From: SZUA-229 sp036567985
GTDB taxonomy: Bacteria > Pseudomonadota > Gammaproteobacteria > SZUA-229
Reading direction: 5' to 3'
Length of the DNA: 64,000 bases
Assembly (NCBI GenBank): GCA_036567985.1
Contig: DATCTK010000044.1
Location: forward strand, 1-64,000
Shown: positions 26,519 through 35,342 of the stretch, in pieces
Layout of the letters: each line of letters begins with the position of its first letter
Position numbering within the stretch: the stretch's first letter is position 1
The notes under the pieces: generated by a model
Told to the model about the DNA's origin: nothing
Seen by the model: only the letters and a program-made list of their open reading frames with translations
Database searches by the model: none
Made by a program: the position numbers and the translations under genes

Positions 26519-28492
26519 TTACTCACCCATACCCATGTCAATGTAGCCAGTAGGGCATACATCAGCACAGATATGACAACCGATACATCTGCTGTAGTCA
26601 GTATCAACATAGCGACCGGTAGTCGATTTATCCTTGCTTACACGGAACACAGCGTCCTGTGGGCAGAAGATAACGCAGTTATCACACTCGAAGCACATAC
26701 CGCAGCTCATGCAGCGCTCGGCTTCAGCAACTGCTGCCTCTTCAGCCAGGCCACCCATACGCTCTGCGAAGTGACCCAGTACTGCATCAGATGATGGAAC
26801 ATCTTCAGGACGCATATTACGGGGCACAGACGGGAAGTGACCCAGGAACATCAGATCAGTTGAAATGATTTCCTGCTTGGAACGGTCTTCAAAGTTGTGA
26901 ACAGCGTAATCACTGTCGCAAGTACCGCGTTGCTGGTCTTCCTGCAGGTTCTTGTCAGCGTAAGTGGATGGTGCCAGGTGAGACTCATCCAGCTTGCTCA
27001 GCAGGTTGAAGTGATGAACGTCAACTTTAGGACGTTTCTTGACTTCTTTCTGATCCAGGAACTGCTTGATAGTTTCAGCAACCACTGAACCCTGACCAAT
27101 CGCTGTAGTTAACAGGTGAGGGCGGATAATATCGCCAGCTACGAAGTGACCAACTTTGCCAGGTACCTGGTAGAACTTGTCAGCGTCGATTAATGAACGA
27201 CCATTATCGAAGTCTTCAACACCTTCCAGGTCACCAAACTGGCCTATCGCAGATACGATCAGGTCACATTCAACAATGTGCTCCTTACCGCCTTCAACCG
27301 CAACTGGCGCATTGTTTTCAAATTTACACTCAACTAGTTTCAGTGCAGTTGCACGGCCATTTTCATCAGTGATGATTTCAACCGGCATAACTTCATTCAG
27401 AATAACAACACCTTCGTGCAGTGCATCATGAACTTCGTGCTCGGCGGCAGTCATTTCTTCCTGCTTGAACAGTGCAGTCAGAACCACGCTGTCACAGGCT
27501 TTCTTGTCAGCATCATTAACATCACCGTGCTTCAGGCGACCTTCTGCTGAATCTTCAGGCTTCTCACCAGCCATGTCTTTCAGTGTGCCGATACGACGGG
27601 AAACAGAGACCACGTCGATAGAGGTATCACCACCACCCACACATACGATCTTGTTACCGGTGTACTTCATTTCACCCTTGTTGAATTGCTCAAGGAAGTC
27701 AACCGCGGTTACTGCATTGGGAACGTCTTTCCAGTTGTCCAGGAACAGGCCACGACCTTTCTTGCAACCCAGTGCCCACAGAACTGCATCGTACTCTTTT
27801 TCAAGAGCTTCAACAGCTACGTCTTTACCAACACGGGTGTTCAGTTTGGTGTCGATACCGCCCATGTCCAGGATACGCATACATTCGTGATCCATTACGT
27901 CACGCGGTGTACGGTAGCCGGGAATGCCGTAGCGCATCATGCCACCCAGTTCTTCATGGTCGTCAAAGATGGTGCTGCCGATACCGAATTTACGCAGGTG
28001 ATAGGCAGCAGACATACCGGCTACACCGCCACCGATAATAGCTACTTTCTTGCCACTCAGTTCTGGCAGATTACCGAACTTGTATTTACCAGCGTAGGCA
28101 CTGTCACCAATGTACTGTTCAACTGAGTTGATGCCAACGAAGTCGTCTACATCGTTACGGTTACAGCCATCCTGACAAGGTGCTGGACATACACGACCCA
28201 TCATTGCAGGGAAGGGGTTGGCAGAAGTCGAGCGCTGGAATGCGTACTCTTCTTTTGTCATACCTTCTGGTGGACGTTCAATACCACGGATGATATCCAG
28301 CCAGCCACGGATATCCTCACCTGATGGGCAGCTACCCTGACATGGGGGTGTGCGATGCACATAGGTAGGGCACTTATGTGAAGTATCCTGAACAAATATC
28401 TTTTCACTGAAATCTGACCATGTATGATCGCCATCCTGGAAGCGGCGAAATGTTAAGTCTTTTTTCTGCATGTCTTCTTTTGAAGTTGCCAT
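26519..28492 (-). CDS. dsrL: DsrL, iron-sulfur flavoprotein NAD(P)H:acceptor oxidoreductase
   Basis: 657 residues, related to the glutamate synthase small subunit. N-terminal cysteine cluster (PPCQGSCPSGEDIRGWL), FAD fold (VAIIGGGVAGMSAAYHL), NAD(P) fold (VCVGGGDTSIDVVSVSRRIG), and a C-terminal ferredoxin part with CMSCGMCFECDNCVIFCP and CIGCHICADVCPTGY. In the oxidative pathway DsrL takes electrons from DsrAB and reduces NAD+. Its presence supports an oxidative rather than sulfate-reducing dsr system. Preceded by GGAGAGT-type ribosome binding sequence. Confidence 0.96.
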   Translation of the reverse strand: MATSKEDMQKKDLTFRRFQDGDHTWSDFSEKIFVQDTSHKCPTYVHRTPPCQGSCPSGEDIRGWLDIIRGIERPPEGMTKEEYAFQRSTSANPFPAMMGRVCPAPCQDGCNRNDVDDFVGINSVEQYIGDSAYAGKYKFGNLPELSGKKVAIIGGGVAGMSAAYHLRKFGIGSTIFDDHEELGGMMRYGIPGYRTPRDVMDHECMRILDMGGIDTKLNTRVGKDVAVEALEKEYDAVLWALGCKKGRGLFLDNWKDVPNAVTAVDFLEQFNKGEMKYTGNKIVCVGGGDTSIDVVSVSRRIGTLKDMAGEKPEDSAEGRLKHGDVNDADKKACDSVVLTALFKQEEMTAAEHEVHDALHEGVVILNEVMPVEIITDENGRATALKLVECKFENNAPVAVEGGKEHIVECDLIVSAIGQFGDLEGVEDFDNGRSLIDADKFYQVPGKVGHFVAGDIIRPHLLTTAIGQGSVVAETIKQFLDQKEVKKRPKVDVHHFNLLSKLDESHLAPSTYADKNLQEDQQRGTCDSDYAVHNFEDRSKQEIISTDLMFLGHFPSVPRNMRPEDVPSSDAVLGHFAERMGGLAEEAAVAEAERCMSCGMCFECDNCVIFCPQDAVFRVSKDKSTTGRYVDTDYSRCIGCHICADVCPTGYIDMGMGE

Positions 28493-28567
28493 GCTACTCT
28501 CCTATATGCTAAACCGTATAGTTAAAAATCGTTGTGTTAAATCGTTCTGTCGGAGCTCAGTTTCCTG

Positions 28568-30109
28568 TTAGTCTTCCGGGTCAACCTGGCCTTCCAGGAT
28601 GATCGCATTACTAACAAGTTGATGAACACTGACAATCTGGTCCATGGTAAAACCATAGTAGGGTAGTACCTTGGTAAACTGGCTCTTACAGATCGCACAG
28701 ATCGCTGCCATATGTGTTACCCCATTTTCCTCGACTGCATTTTTCAGTGCAGTCGCACGCGGTAAAATACCTTTAACGCGCAGTTCCATCAGGTCGTCTG
28801 TTAACAGACCACCGCCACCGCCACAACAGAATGTTGCATCGTGGATGGTATCCTGTTCCATATCGACAAAGTTGTTACAAACCGCCTTGATAACAGCACG
28901 GGGAATCTCAAATTGTCCGCCTGGCTTGTTGCCCATGCCCGATGCACGTGCAACGTTGCACGAGTCGTGGAATGTCAGGGTCATATCATCATTGCGTGAT
29001 TTGTCGATATTCAGCTCACCTTTTTCAAGCTTGTCCAGCGTGAATTCACAGATGTGCTGTGGAATGGGGTAGTTCTGGTCAAGGAAGTCAAATGGTCCTG
29101 CCAGGGTATTGAGGAAGCTGTAACCTACGCGCCATGCGTGGCCACACTCACCGTAAACAATTCGCTTAACACCCAGCTGTAATGCGGCTTCACGAATACG
29201 CATCGAAATACGTTGCATGTTTTCGTAAGAACCGATAAACAGACCGAAGTTAGCCGCTTCTGAAGCAACAGAGCTCAGGGTCCAGCTGGTGTTGGTTGCA
29301 TGGAACACCTTGGCGTAGCCAATCAGGCCATCAATATGTGGCTCGGCGAAGAAGTCGGCTGAAGGGGTAACCAGCAGAATGTCTGCGCCTTTCTGATCCA
29401 GCGGGAATTTAACCGGTACTTCAATGTCGTATTCTACGTCTTCTTCAAGACCTTCAAGTACGTTTGCCAGTGCTTTTTCAGGCAGACCCAGGTTGTTACC
29501 AATGGTGAATACCTTGCCGATAATTTCATTGGAGTACTTCTGGCCTTTACCAATGTGTGCCATGATTTCACGAGCAGCCATGGTCACTTCAGCGGTGTCG
29601 ATACCGTAAGGGCAGAATACCGCGCAACGACGACACTCTGAACACTGGTGGAAATAACTATACCAGTCGTCGACCACTTCTTCAGTCAGGTCTCTTGCAC
29701 CCACCAGTTTGGGGAAGTATTTCCCGGCAAAGGTGAAGTAACGGCGGTATACACTGCGCAGCAGGTCCTGACGGGCGACTGGCATATTCTTCGCATCCTG
29801 GGTACCCAGGAAATAGTGACACTTATCGGTACAGGCACCACATTTTACACAGGAGTCCATAAACACCTGCAGGCTGCGGTAACGACTCAGCAGGTCGCCC
29901 ATCTTGTCGATGGCTTTTTCTTTCCAGCCATCAACCAGAACATACTTCGGCATTTCGTCATCAGAAGTCTGTTCTTTTTTACCAACGTAGTTAAGTGCTT
30001 CCTGAAATTCCGGCTTAGCCACAAAAGGACTCAGATGGGTCATTACGCCATCTTTCGGCATAGGAACTACCGCATACTCTTTGACTTCTGGTACTTCGTA
30101 ATCAGCCAC
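28568..30109 (-). CDS. dsrK: DsrK, HdrD-like catalytic subunit of DsrMKJOP
   Basis: 513 residues, cytoplasmic face of the complex, where DsrC disulfide/trisulfide chemistry is thought to occur. Two [4Fe-4S] motifs, CVKCGACTDKCHYF and CSECRRCAVFCPYG, followed by CCG-type segments (YGECGHAWRVGYS and TFCCGGGGGLLTDDLMELR) that bind the noncubane cluster in HdrB/HdrD relatives. It follows dsrM by 52 bases. Confidence 0.96.
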   Translation of the reverse strand: MADYEVPEVKEYAVVPMPKDGVMTHLSPFVAKPEFQEALNYVGKKEQTSDDEMPKYVLVDGWKEKAIDKMGDLLSRYRSLQVFMDSCVKCGACTDKCHYFLGTQDAKNMPVARQDLLRSVYRRYFTFAGKYFPKLVGARDLTEEVVDDWYSYFHQCSECRRCAVFCPYGIDTAEVTMAAREIMAHIGKGQKYSNEIIGKVFTIGNNLGLPEKALANVLEGLEEDVEYDIEVPVKFPLDQKGADILLVTPSADFFAEPHIDGLIGYAKVFHATNTSWTLSSVASEAANFGLFIGSYENMQRISMRIREAALQLGVKRIVYGECGHAWRVGYSFLNTLAGPFDFLDQNYPIPQHICEFTLDKLEKGELNIDKSRNDDMTLTFHDSCNVARASGMGNKPGGQFEIPRAVIKAVCNNFVDMEQDTIHDATFCCGGGGGLLTDDLMELRVKGILPRATALKNAVEENGVTHMAAICAICKSQFTKVLPYYGFTMDQIVSVHQLVSNAIILEGQVDPED

Positions 30110-30161
30110 TATGTATTCCTCGTTATACTCGCAGTAAATGCTCGTTATTTATTCGTTAAGC

Positions 30162-30965
30162 TTACGCTTTGCTTTCTTCAGTCGCTTCCGCTTGAGGCTG
30201 CAACTCAGGGTAGTTACCACGAGTTTCATCCAGCGGCTTCGCCCAGTCTGCGATATGACGTTTTTCGCGTGGGTTGTCTACCTGGTTACGGGTTGGTGCA
30301 TAGAATACGCCCGGGATATGCAGTAATTTACTGACGGGTAATACAAAGCCAAGTAAAGCAACCAGTAATAGATGGGCTACCAGCGCAGTGCCCTCAGGAA
30401 GTTCCTGAAGATCAAAGTTCAGTATGCCCAGCATAAACATTTTCACCTGTACTACATCCACGTTAGTGATGAAGCTCATAACGAAACCGCTGATGGCAAT
30501 CGCCAGTAATAAAAGCAGCATCAGGTAATCAGAAGGCGCAGAGATGTAACGTACACGTGCTACCAGGAAGCGGCGTGCCAGCAGGCCCAGCAGGCCAATG
30601 ATCATGCCAAATACAGCATATTTACCAGCAGTCTGTACAAGCCACAGGTTAAGGAAAGGCATCATGAAACCTAGCATGCCTTCTGGGTCGATGACATAGC
30701 GCAGGTGGCGGATAAAGGCCAGTGCCAGTGATACATGGAAAATCCAGCCGAAGATCCAGGTCCACTTGCTGGAACGGAACAACGAGGCAAACAGGATAAC
30801 TTCTTTTGCCATACGCACTACAACACCACCAGTGCTCTTAGGTGCAGGTGTTACCGGGATTTTTAATGGAGCGGGAGTCGCGCTGTACTGGCGGGCTTTT
30901 CGTACCACTCCAACTATCATTACTATGGTAGCCAAGGTTAACAGTACTGCAATCAAGGTGGACAT
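30162..30965 (-). CDS. dsrM: DsrM, membrane cytochrome b subunit
   Basis: 267 residues, NarI-like, with an N-terminal helix (TLIAVLLTLATIVMIVGVV) and about five more helices; histidines such as FHVSLALAFIRHLRYVI and VAHLLLVALLGFVLPVSKLLHI are candidate haem b ligands. The C-terminal tail is charged and rich in glutamate. It is separated from dsrC by 207 bases containing a stem-loop, so it starts the second segment of the unit. Confidence 0.95.
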   Translation of the reverse strand: MSTLIAVLLTLATIVMIVGVVRKARQYSATPAPLKIPVTPAPKSTGGVVVRMAKEVILFASLFRSSKWTWIFGWIFHVSLALAFIRHLRYVIDPEGMLGFMMPFLNLWLVQTAGKYAVFGMIIGLLGLLARRFLVARVRYISAPSDYLMLLLLLAIAISGFVMSFITNVDVVQVKMFMLGILNFDLQELPEGTALVAHLLLVALLGFVLPVSKLLHIPGVFYAPTRNQVDNPREKRHIADWAKPLDETRGNYPELQPQAEATEESKA

Positions 30966-31059
30966 TAAGGCGTACTCCGCAACAAATTCTATATTTTAAT
31001 GTTTAAGTTCTTCAATAATTAATCAGGCTCACTTTCTATAGCGCAGACCAGGCGCTGGC

Positions 31060-31083
31060 TTGTTAGTCGCTCAGGGCTAACAA
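31060..31083 (-). terminator. Intra-operon stem-loop between dsrC and dsrM
   Basis: TTGTTAG and CTAACAA pair perfectly with a ten-base loop. On the minus strand a T-run (GGGTTTTTTG) lies just before the stem rather than after it. The neighbouring GCCAGCGCCTGG can also fold. A processing site here would leave an abundant dsrC-containing 5' transcript, as expected for a soluble carrier needed in excess. Confidence 0.6.
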
Positions 31084-31172
31084 ACAAAAAACCCAAATAC
31101 AAATATCATTGAGCTTTCAGAAATTCAGGTAGAGAAGAGAAGCGTTGCTTCTCTCCCCATACACGTTTTGTA

Positions 31173-31505
31173 TTAAACGCAACCAGTTGGCTTTGGCAGA
31201 CCAGCATACTTACATGCTTGCTTACCAGGGCCGTAAGGGAACAGTTCGTACAGGTACTTGCTGTTGCCTTTGTCTTTACCAAGCTTCTTACCAATTGCTT
31301 TAGTCAGTACACGTACTGCTGGAGCGATCTGGTATTCGTCATAGTATTCACGCAGGAAGTTGATAACTTCCCAGTGGTTTTCAGTCAGTTCCTGATCTTC
31401 CAGTGTTGCCATTGCAGTTGCACACTCTGGCTCCCACTCGTTCAGGTTTACCATGTAACCTTCTTCATCAGTCTCGAAAGTCTTACCGTTTGCTTCAAAA
31501 GGCAT
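31173..31505 (-). CDS. dsrC: DsrC, sulfur-carrier protein with both redox cysteines
   Basis: 110 residues, normal DsrC length. The C-terminal arm FPYGPGKQACKYAGLPKP then TGCV carries inner Cys98 and penultimate Cys109, the pair that forms the DsrC trisulfide handled by DsrAB and DsrMK. It receives sulfur from DsrEFH, encoded immediately upstream. This is the genuine DsrC; two altered paralogues lie elsewhere in the window (8441 and 37900). Confidence 0.97.
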   Translation of the reverse strand: MPFEANGKTFETDEEGYMVNLNEWEPECATAMATLEDQELTENHWEVINFLREYYDEYQIAPAVRVLTKAIGKKLGKDKGNSKYLYELFPYGPGKQACKYAGLPKPTGCV

Positions 31506-31542
31506 CTCTATACTCCTACGTAAGAAATAATATTAAACAGGT

Positions 31543-31851
31543 TTATAACCAGGACTGACACGTATCGTGTTGCTTGGTTAAATCTACGAATCCGCTGTAA
31601 TCAACAACCTGTATACCGTCGATTACACGATCTTCACTCATACCACGAGCGGCCAGATCGGGACCTAAAACATAAAATGATGCATTTTGCATTGCGTCCT
31701 GAACCATTGCTGAATGGTCAGTACCCGCCATGGCACCAAAAATGCCATCTTCTATAAGAAGAATTGCGCTACCTTTTTTTGCTAATCTGATGCATGAAGA
31801 CAAAGAGTCGCGTTCAAAAGGTGATTTGTTTACTGTGTGTAAAGTTGACAT
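31543..31851 (-). CDS. dsrH: DsrH, sulfur-relay subunit
   Basis: 102 residues of the TusB/DsrH family. Cys20 (RDSLSSCIRLAKKG) is at the position of the conserved DsrH cysteine. Forms the DsrE2F2H2 hexamer that passes persulfide to DsrC. Lies 11 bases after dsrF. Confidence 0.95.
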   Translation of the reverse strand: MSTLHTVNKSPFERDSLSSCIRLAKKGSAILLIEDGIFGAMAGTDHSAMVQDAMQNASFYVLGPDLAARGMSEDRVIDGIQVVDYSGFVDLTKQHDTCQSWL

Positions 31852-31862
31852 ATGAATACCCC

Positions 31863-32267
31863 TTAGAAGCTTAGAACAACGTCTTGTTCGTCTAGAACTT
31901 CAGCCAGTTCAGCCGAGCTAACCAGACGAATCGATGGCTTTTCAGCGTAGTCGTCATCTTCGTCTTCCCAGGTTAAATCCATCAGATCATCCAATGTCAA
32001 ACCGCGTGCCTCAAGAGACTCTTTTTCAACATAAAGTTTGTTAACTTCATAGTCACCCAGTGCTTTGAAAGTAGGTGAGAAGTTTTTCATGCCAATGCCG
32101 TCAGTCTTCTGGTTCTTGGCAATCTGGTATACGCCATCACCAATAAAGCATAAAGATACGTCCTGCTCGAAAGCAGCACCGATCAGAACAACTTCAAGTG
32201 ACTCAAGCGCATAAACTGTGCCGTAAGGAGCTTTTCTGTTTACATACATAAATTTCTTAGTAGACAT
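31863..32267 (-). CDS. dsrF: DsrF, sulfur-relay subunit
   Basis: 134 residues of the TusC/DsrF family; Cys40 in QDVSLCFIGDGVYQ is the only well-placed cysteine. The central acidic stretch TWEDEDDDYAEKPSIRLV is at the family-typical place. Starts two bases after the dsrE stop. Confidence 0.95.
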   Translation of the reverse strand: MSTKKFMYVNRKAPYGTVYALESLEVVLIGAAFEQDVSLCFIGDGVYQIAKNQKTDGIGMKNFSPTFKALGDYEVNKLYVEKESLEARGLTLDDLMDLTWEDEDDDYAEKPSIRLVSSAELAEVLDEQDVVLSF

Positions 32268-32269
32268 AC

Positions 32270-32662
32270 TTAATCTCCAAACACTAACTGACGATCACAG
32301 ATTATGCCGGCTTCGATCAGCTGGCCAAGGCCAGAAATGCGGAAACCAGGTGCGATATTGTCACCATCAAGACCCTGACGCTTTGCTTCGTCAGCATCCA
32401 TAATGCCGCGGCGCTGGGCTGCTGCAATACAGATAACCAGATCGATGTCATGGGCTTTTGCAAGCTTTGACCATTCTTGCTGGATATTGCGATCGTCCTG
32501 AGGTGGCACGGTATAACGGGTACCGTTATTTACACCATCGTGATAGAAAAAAACGCGAAAGATCTCATTACCCGCTTCCAACGCTGCTTTGCAAAAATGC
32601 AAAGCAGTGTCAGACGCCTGATGAGTATATGGACCTTCGTTTACCATAATACTATATTTCAT
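32270..32662 (-). CDS. dsrE: DsrE, catalytic sulfur-relay subunit
   Basis: 130 residues from ATG 32662 (MKYSIMVNEGPYTHQASD), the usual DsrE start; an in-frame GTG at 32671 would add three residues. Cys78 (DLVICIAAAQRRGI) is the persulfide-accepting cysteine and matches the published DsrE position exactly. The start lies 11 bases after the dsrB stop. Confidence 0.95.
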   Translation of the reverse strand: MKYSIMVNEGPYTHQASDTALHFCKAALEAGNEIFRVFFYHDGVNNGTRYTVPPQDDRNIQQEWSKLAKAHDIDLVICIAAAQRRGIMDADEAKRQGLDGDNIAPGFRISGLGQLIEAGIICDRQLVFGD

Positions 32663-32673
32663 CTTTACCACAC

Positions 32674-33750
32674 TTAGAAACGGATGTGAGTAGAAGCATT
32701 CAGGCTTGCACGAGCACCACGCCAGTTATCGATGTGGTATTTAGTGAAAGGCAGACCAGTCAGTTCGAAGAAACGAGGCCAGCCGATACGCTCAACCCAC
32801 TCACCAACACGTTCCCAGTCACGCGCATCTTCTTTGTAGCACTTCAGGATCTGCTTAACGATAGCAGTCGCTTCAGGCCAGCGTGGTGGGTTGTTAGGAA
32901 TTGCAGAAGCAACCAGTTTCTGGAATGTAGGCTTACCACGTGCATTAGAGTGGTTACCACCAACCCATACTGCCAGTTTAGAATGCTCTGCATCATTGAT
33001 TTGCATTGGAGGACAAGGAGGGAAACATGCACCACAACAGATACATTTCTTCTCGTCAACTTCCAGTGATGGCTTTCCGTCTACCAGGGCAGGACGAATA
33101 GCCGCTACAGGACAACGCGCTACAACAGATGGACGCTCACATACGTTAGAAACCTGTGAGTGGTCAATCTTGGGTGGCTTGGTGTGCTGAACGTTGATTG
33201 CGATGTCGCCCTGACCACCACAGTTGATCTGACAGCATGAAGTTGTCAGGTGAACACGGTTAGGCATGTTCCACTGACGGAATTCGTCAATCAGTTCGTC
33301 CATCATGGACTTAACAACGCCTGATGCGTCAGTACCAGGAATGTCGCAATGTAACCAGCCCTGTGTGTGAGACAGAGTAGTAACAGAGTTACGTGTACCA
33401 CCAACAACGTAGCCTTTATCTTCAAGCGCTTTGATTAAAGGCTCTACTTTTGCTTCGTCGGTTACTGTGTATTCAACGTTTGAACGGATAGTGAAACGGA
33501 TGTAACCGTCCGCATATTCGTCGCCGATTGAAGTCAGTTCACGCAGAGTGAACAGGTCAAGAATACGCTGAGTACCACACTTAACTGTGTAAACAGTTTC
33601 GCCGCTTTCAGCAACGTGGCATAAAACGCCAGGGCGTGGGTCAGTGTGATATTTCCACTGGCCAAAGTTACGACGCATCGCAGGATGCATGTACTGGAAA
33701 CCGTCTGGACATCCAGACTCGATGGGCGGACGCATATCTGCCATTGCCAT
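32674..33750 (-). CDS. dsrB: DsrB, oxidative-type sulfite reductase beta subunit
   Basis: 358 residues. Sirohaem/[4Fe-4S] segment TTSCCQINCGGQGDIAINV with SNVCERPSVVARCP, and a ferredoxin domain CICCGACFPPCPPMQIND. With DsrA it forms the alpha2beta2 enzyme that oxidises DsrC-bound sulfur to sulfite. The gene order with dsrEFH and dsrL assigns it to the reverse type. GAGGAAAT precedes the ATG; an 89-base gap with a stem-loop separates it from dsrA. Confidence 0.97.
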   Translation of the reverse strand: MAMADMRPPIESGCPDGFQYMHPAMRRNFGQWKYHTDPRPGVLCHVAESGETVYTVKCGTQRILDLFTLRELTSIGDEYADGYIRFTIRSNVEYTVTDEAKVEPLIKALEDKGYVVGGTRNSVTTLSHTQGWLHCDIPGTDASGVVKSMMDELIDEFRQWNMPNRVHLTTSCCQINCGGQGDIAINVQHTKPPKIDHSQVSNVCERPSVVARCPVAAIRPALVDGKPSLEVDEKKCICCGACFPPCPPMQINDAEHSKLAVWVGGNHSNARGKPTFQKLVASAIPNNPPRWPEATAIVKQILKCYKEDARDWERVGEWVERIGWPRFFELTGLPFTKYHIDNWRGARASLNASTHIRF

Positions 33751-33788
33751 GATTATTTCCTCAAGTTATATATTCAAATCTTTCAAAA

Positions 33789-33816
33789 ATAGCCGTGAAA
33801 ACTAATCCACGGCTAT
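33789..33816 (-). terminator. Stem-loop between dsrA and dsrB
   Basis: ATAGCCGTG and CACGGCTAT pair over nine bases with a ten-base loop; on the minus strand ATTTTTGAAAG follows. It may be a partial terminator or protective stem adjusting the dsrA to dsrB ratio. Confidence 0.65.
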
Positions 33817-33839
33817 CGGTTCGTACAATGAAGGGCTAA

Positions 33840-35090
33840 TTAAGCTTCTGCTTGATTCTCAAACCACTTAATTGCTTCGTCATCCCAACCGTCCATACGA
33901 ACGTAAGAGCTTTGACGTGTGTTGCTAACCATGTTTGGATTAACATCAATATCAAGGCCTTCCAGGAAGTTAACCAGACCGATACGCTCGATCATTTCAC
34001 CGCAACGCTCGTGCTCAAGTGCATTTTCAGCCCAGAAGTCGATAACTTCTTCAGCCAGCTCAACCAGTTCTTCGTAATCGTCACGAGTTTCCAGCTTCTT
34101 GAAAGGCACAACAACTGTACCCATCAGGTCGCCGATTTTCAGTGTACGCTTACCACCGATAAGAACAGTAACGCCCTTGTCAGTACCAGTGCGCAGTGCT
34201 TTAGGCAGAACGTTGATGCAGTGCATGCAACGAACACAGTTACGGTTATCAACAGCAATTGTGTCGTCATCATTCAGTGCAAGTGCCTGAGTTGGGCAAC
34301 GAGTAATAACGTTGTCGATAATGTATTGACGGCCTTTGGTTTCAATGTAGTTTTTGAACTCAGCCTGATCAACACGCATATCGTCACGCCATGTACCGAT
34401 TACCGCAAAGTCAGCACGTTCGATAGCATTCTGACAGTCGTTTGGACAACCAGAAATCTTGAACTTGAATTTGTAAGGAAGTGCAGGACGGTGAACATCG
34501 TCTGTGAAGTTGTTAACCAACCAGCGCTGGATAGCGTGCTCGTTACAGTTAGACATCTCACAACGTGCAGCACCTACACATGACATCGCTGTACGTACAC
34601 ATGGACCCGCACCACCCAGGTCCCAGCCATATTCATTGATTTCATCAAAGAATGCCTGAGTGCCTTTGGTAGTAGTACCGATAAACATGATGTTACCAGT
34701 CTGGCCGTGGAAAGTTACAAGGCCTGAACCGTGCTTTTCCCAGCTGTCGCCCAGCTTGTTTAACATCTCGGTTGTGTAGTAGTTACCTGGAGTAGGCTGT
34801 ACACGCAGTGTGTGGAATTCTTTAGATTCCGGGAAAGCTGCTGCCACTTCAGAGAAGCGAGGGATAATACCACCGCCGTAACCAAATACAGATACAGTGC
34901 CGCCTTTCCAGTAGCCCTTACGCGTTTCGTAAGAGTGCTCTAACTGACCCAGCAGCGAGCTGGTCATGTCATTGATGAATTGGCTTTCGTGGTTGTCACG
35001 CAGAGCTTTGATACCAGTAATGAAGCTAGGCCAGGGACCTTTCTCCAGTTCGTCAAGCATCGGTGTTTCATAGATCTTATTTGCTGCCAT
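33840..35090 (-). CDS. dsrA: DsrA, oxidative-type sulfite reductase alpha subunit
   Basis: 416 residues. Sirohaem-linked cluster motifs TAMSCVGAARCEMSNCNEH and SGCPNDCQNAIERADF; ferredoxin insertion with CPTQALALND and NCVRCMHCINVLPKAL. First gene of the minus-strand dsr unit, with a long upstream region holding two palindromic sites and a UUCG-type hairpin. GGAGATCGCC precedes the ATG. Confidence 0.97.
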   Translation of the reverse strand: MAANKIYETPMLDELEKGPWPSFITGIKALRDNHESQFINDMTSSLLGQLEHSYETRKGYWKGGTVSVFGYGGGIIPRFSEVAAAFPESKEFHTLRVQPTPGNYYTTEMLNKLGDSWEKHGSGLVTFHGQTGNIMFIGTTTKGTQAFFDEINEYGWDLGGAGPCVRTAMSCVGAARCEMSNCNEHAIQRWLVNNFTDDVHRPALPYKFKFKISGCPNDCQNAIERADFAVIGTWRDDMRVDQAEFKNYIETKGRQYIIDNVITRCPTQALALNDDDTIAVDNRNCVRCMHCINVLPKALRTGTDKGVTVLIGGKRTLKIGDLMGTVVVPFKKLETRDDYEELVELAEEVIDFWAENALEHERCGEMIERIGLVNFLEGLDIDVNPNMVSNTRQSSYVRMDGWDDEAIKWFENQAEA

Positions 35091-35166
35091 GGCGATCTCC
35101 GTAGTAGGGACGACAGTTTATTATCCAAGGGGGGCTACTGCCTTGTCCCTCATCTAAATTTAAATA

Positions 35167-35182
35167 TATGACCGAAGTCATA
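35167..35182 (-). ncRNA. UUCG-tetraloop hairpin in the dsrA leader
   Basis: On the minus strand TATGAC-TTCG-GTCATA gives a six-base-pair stem capped by the stable UUCG tetraloop, about 77 bases before the dsrA start codon, followed by an AT-rich stretch. It may stabilise the leader or act in its processing. Confidence 0.65.
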
Positions 35183-35294
35183 AGGTTAAAAATTTTCTGG
35201 GTTTGTCTCAAAACTGCGGTCGTCCAACCGCCGATTTAAAACATCCCAAATTTAGTACGACGTAGTCTAGGCCGAGTTACCGGCTCAGAACATC

Positions 35295-35310
35295 TATCCC
35301 TTGGGAGGGT
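35295..35310. promoter_or_regulatory. Candidate regulator site B upstream of dsrA
   Basis: TATCCCTTGGGAGG, an imperfect inverted repeat overlapping GAACATCTA (35288-35296). The same GAACATCTA word lies beside the palindrome upstream of the 43296-43490 gene. Centre is about 31 bases, three helical turns, from site A. Confidence 0.5.
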
Positions 35311-35324
35311 GTGTGATATTCCGG

Positions 35325-35342
35325 ATATCCCTAATGGGATAT
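35325..35342. promoter_or_regulatory. Candidate regulator site A upstream of dsrA
   Basis: ATATCCC-TAAT-GGGATAT, a perfect inverted repeat. Read as TATCCCT-AA-TGGGATA it has the 7-2-7 layout of NarL-family operators. It shares CTAATGGGATA with the region upstream of the DsrC paralogue at 37900. Confidence 0.6.

Noticed and set aside
31505..32270. TusDCB-TusE tRNA thiolation genes instead of dsrEFHC
   Set aside because: Full-length DsrC with both cysteines, DsrE Cys78 and DsrH Cys20, and position inside the dsrAB unit identify the sulfur-oxidation proteins.
26519..35090. A reductive (sulfate-reducer) dsr system
   Set aside because: dsrEFH and dsrL are present, and no sulfate-activation genes appear nearby; these features belong to the oxidative pathway.
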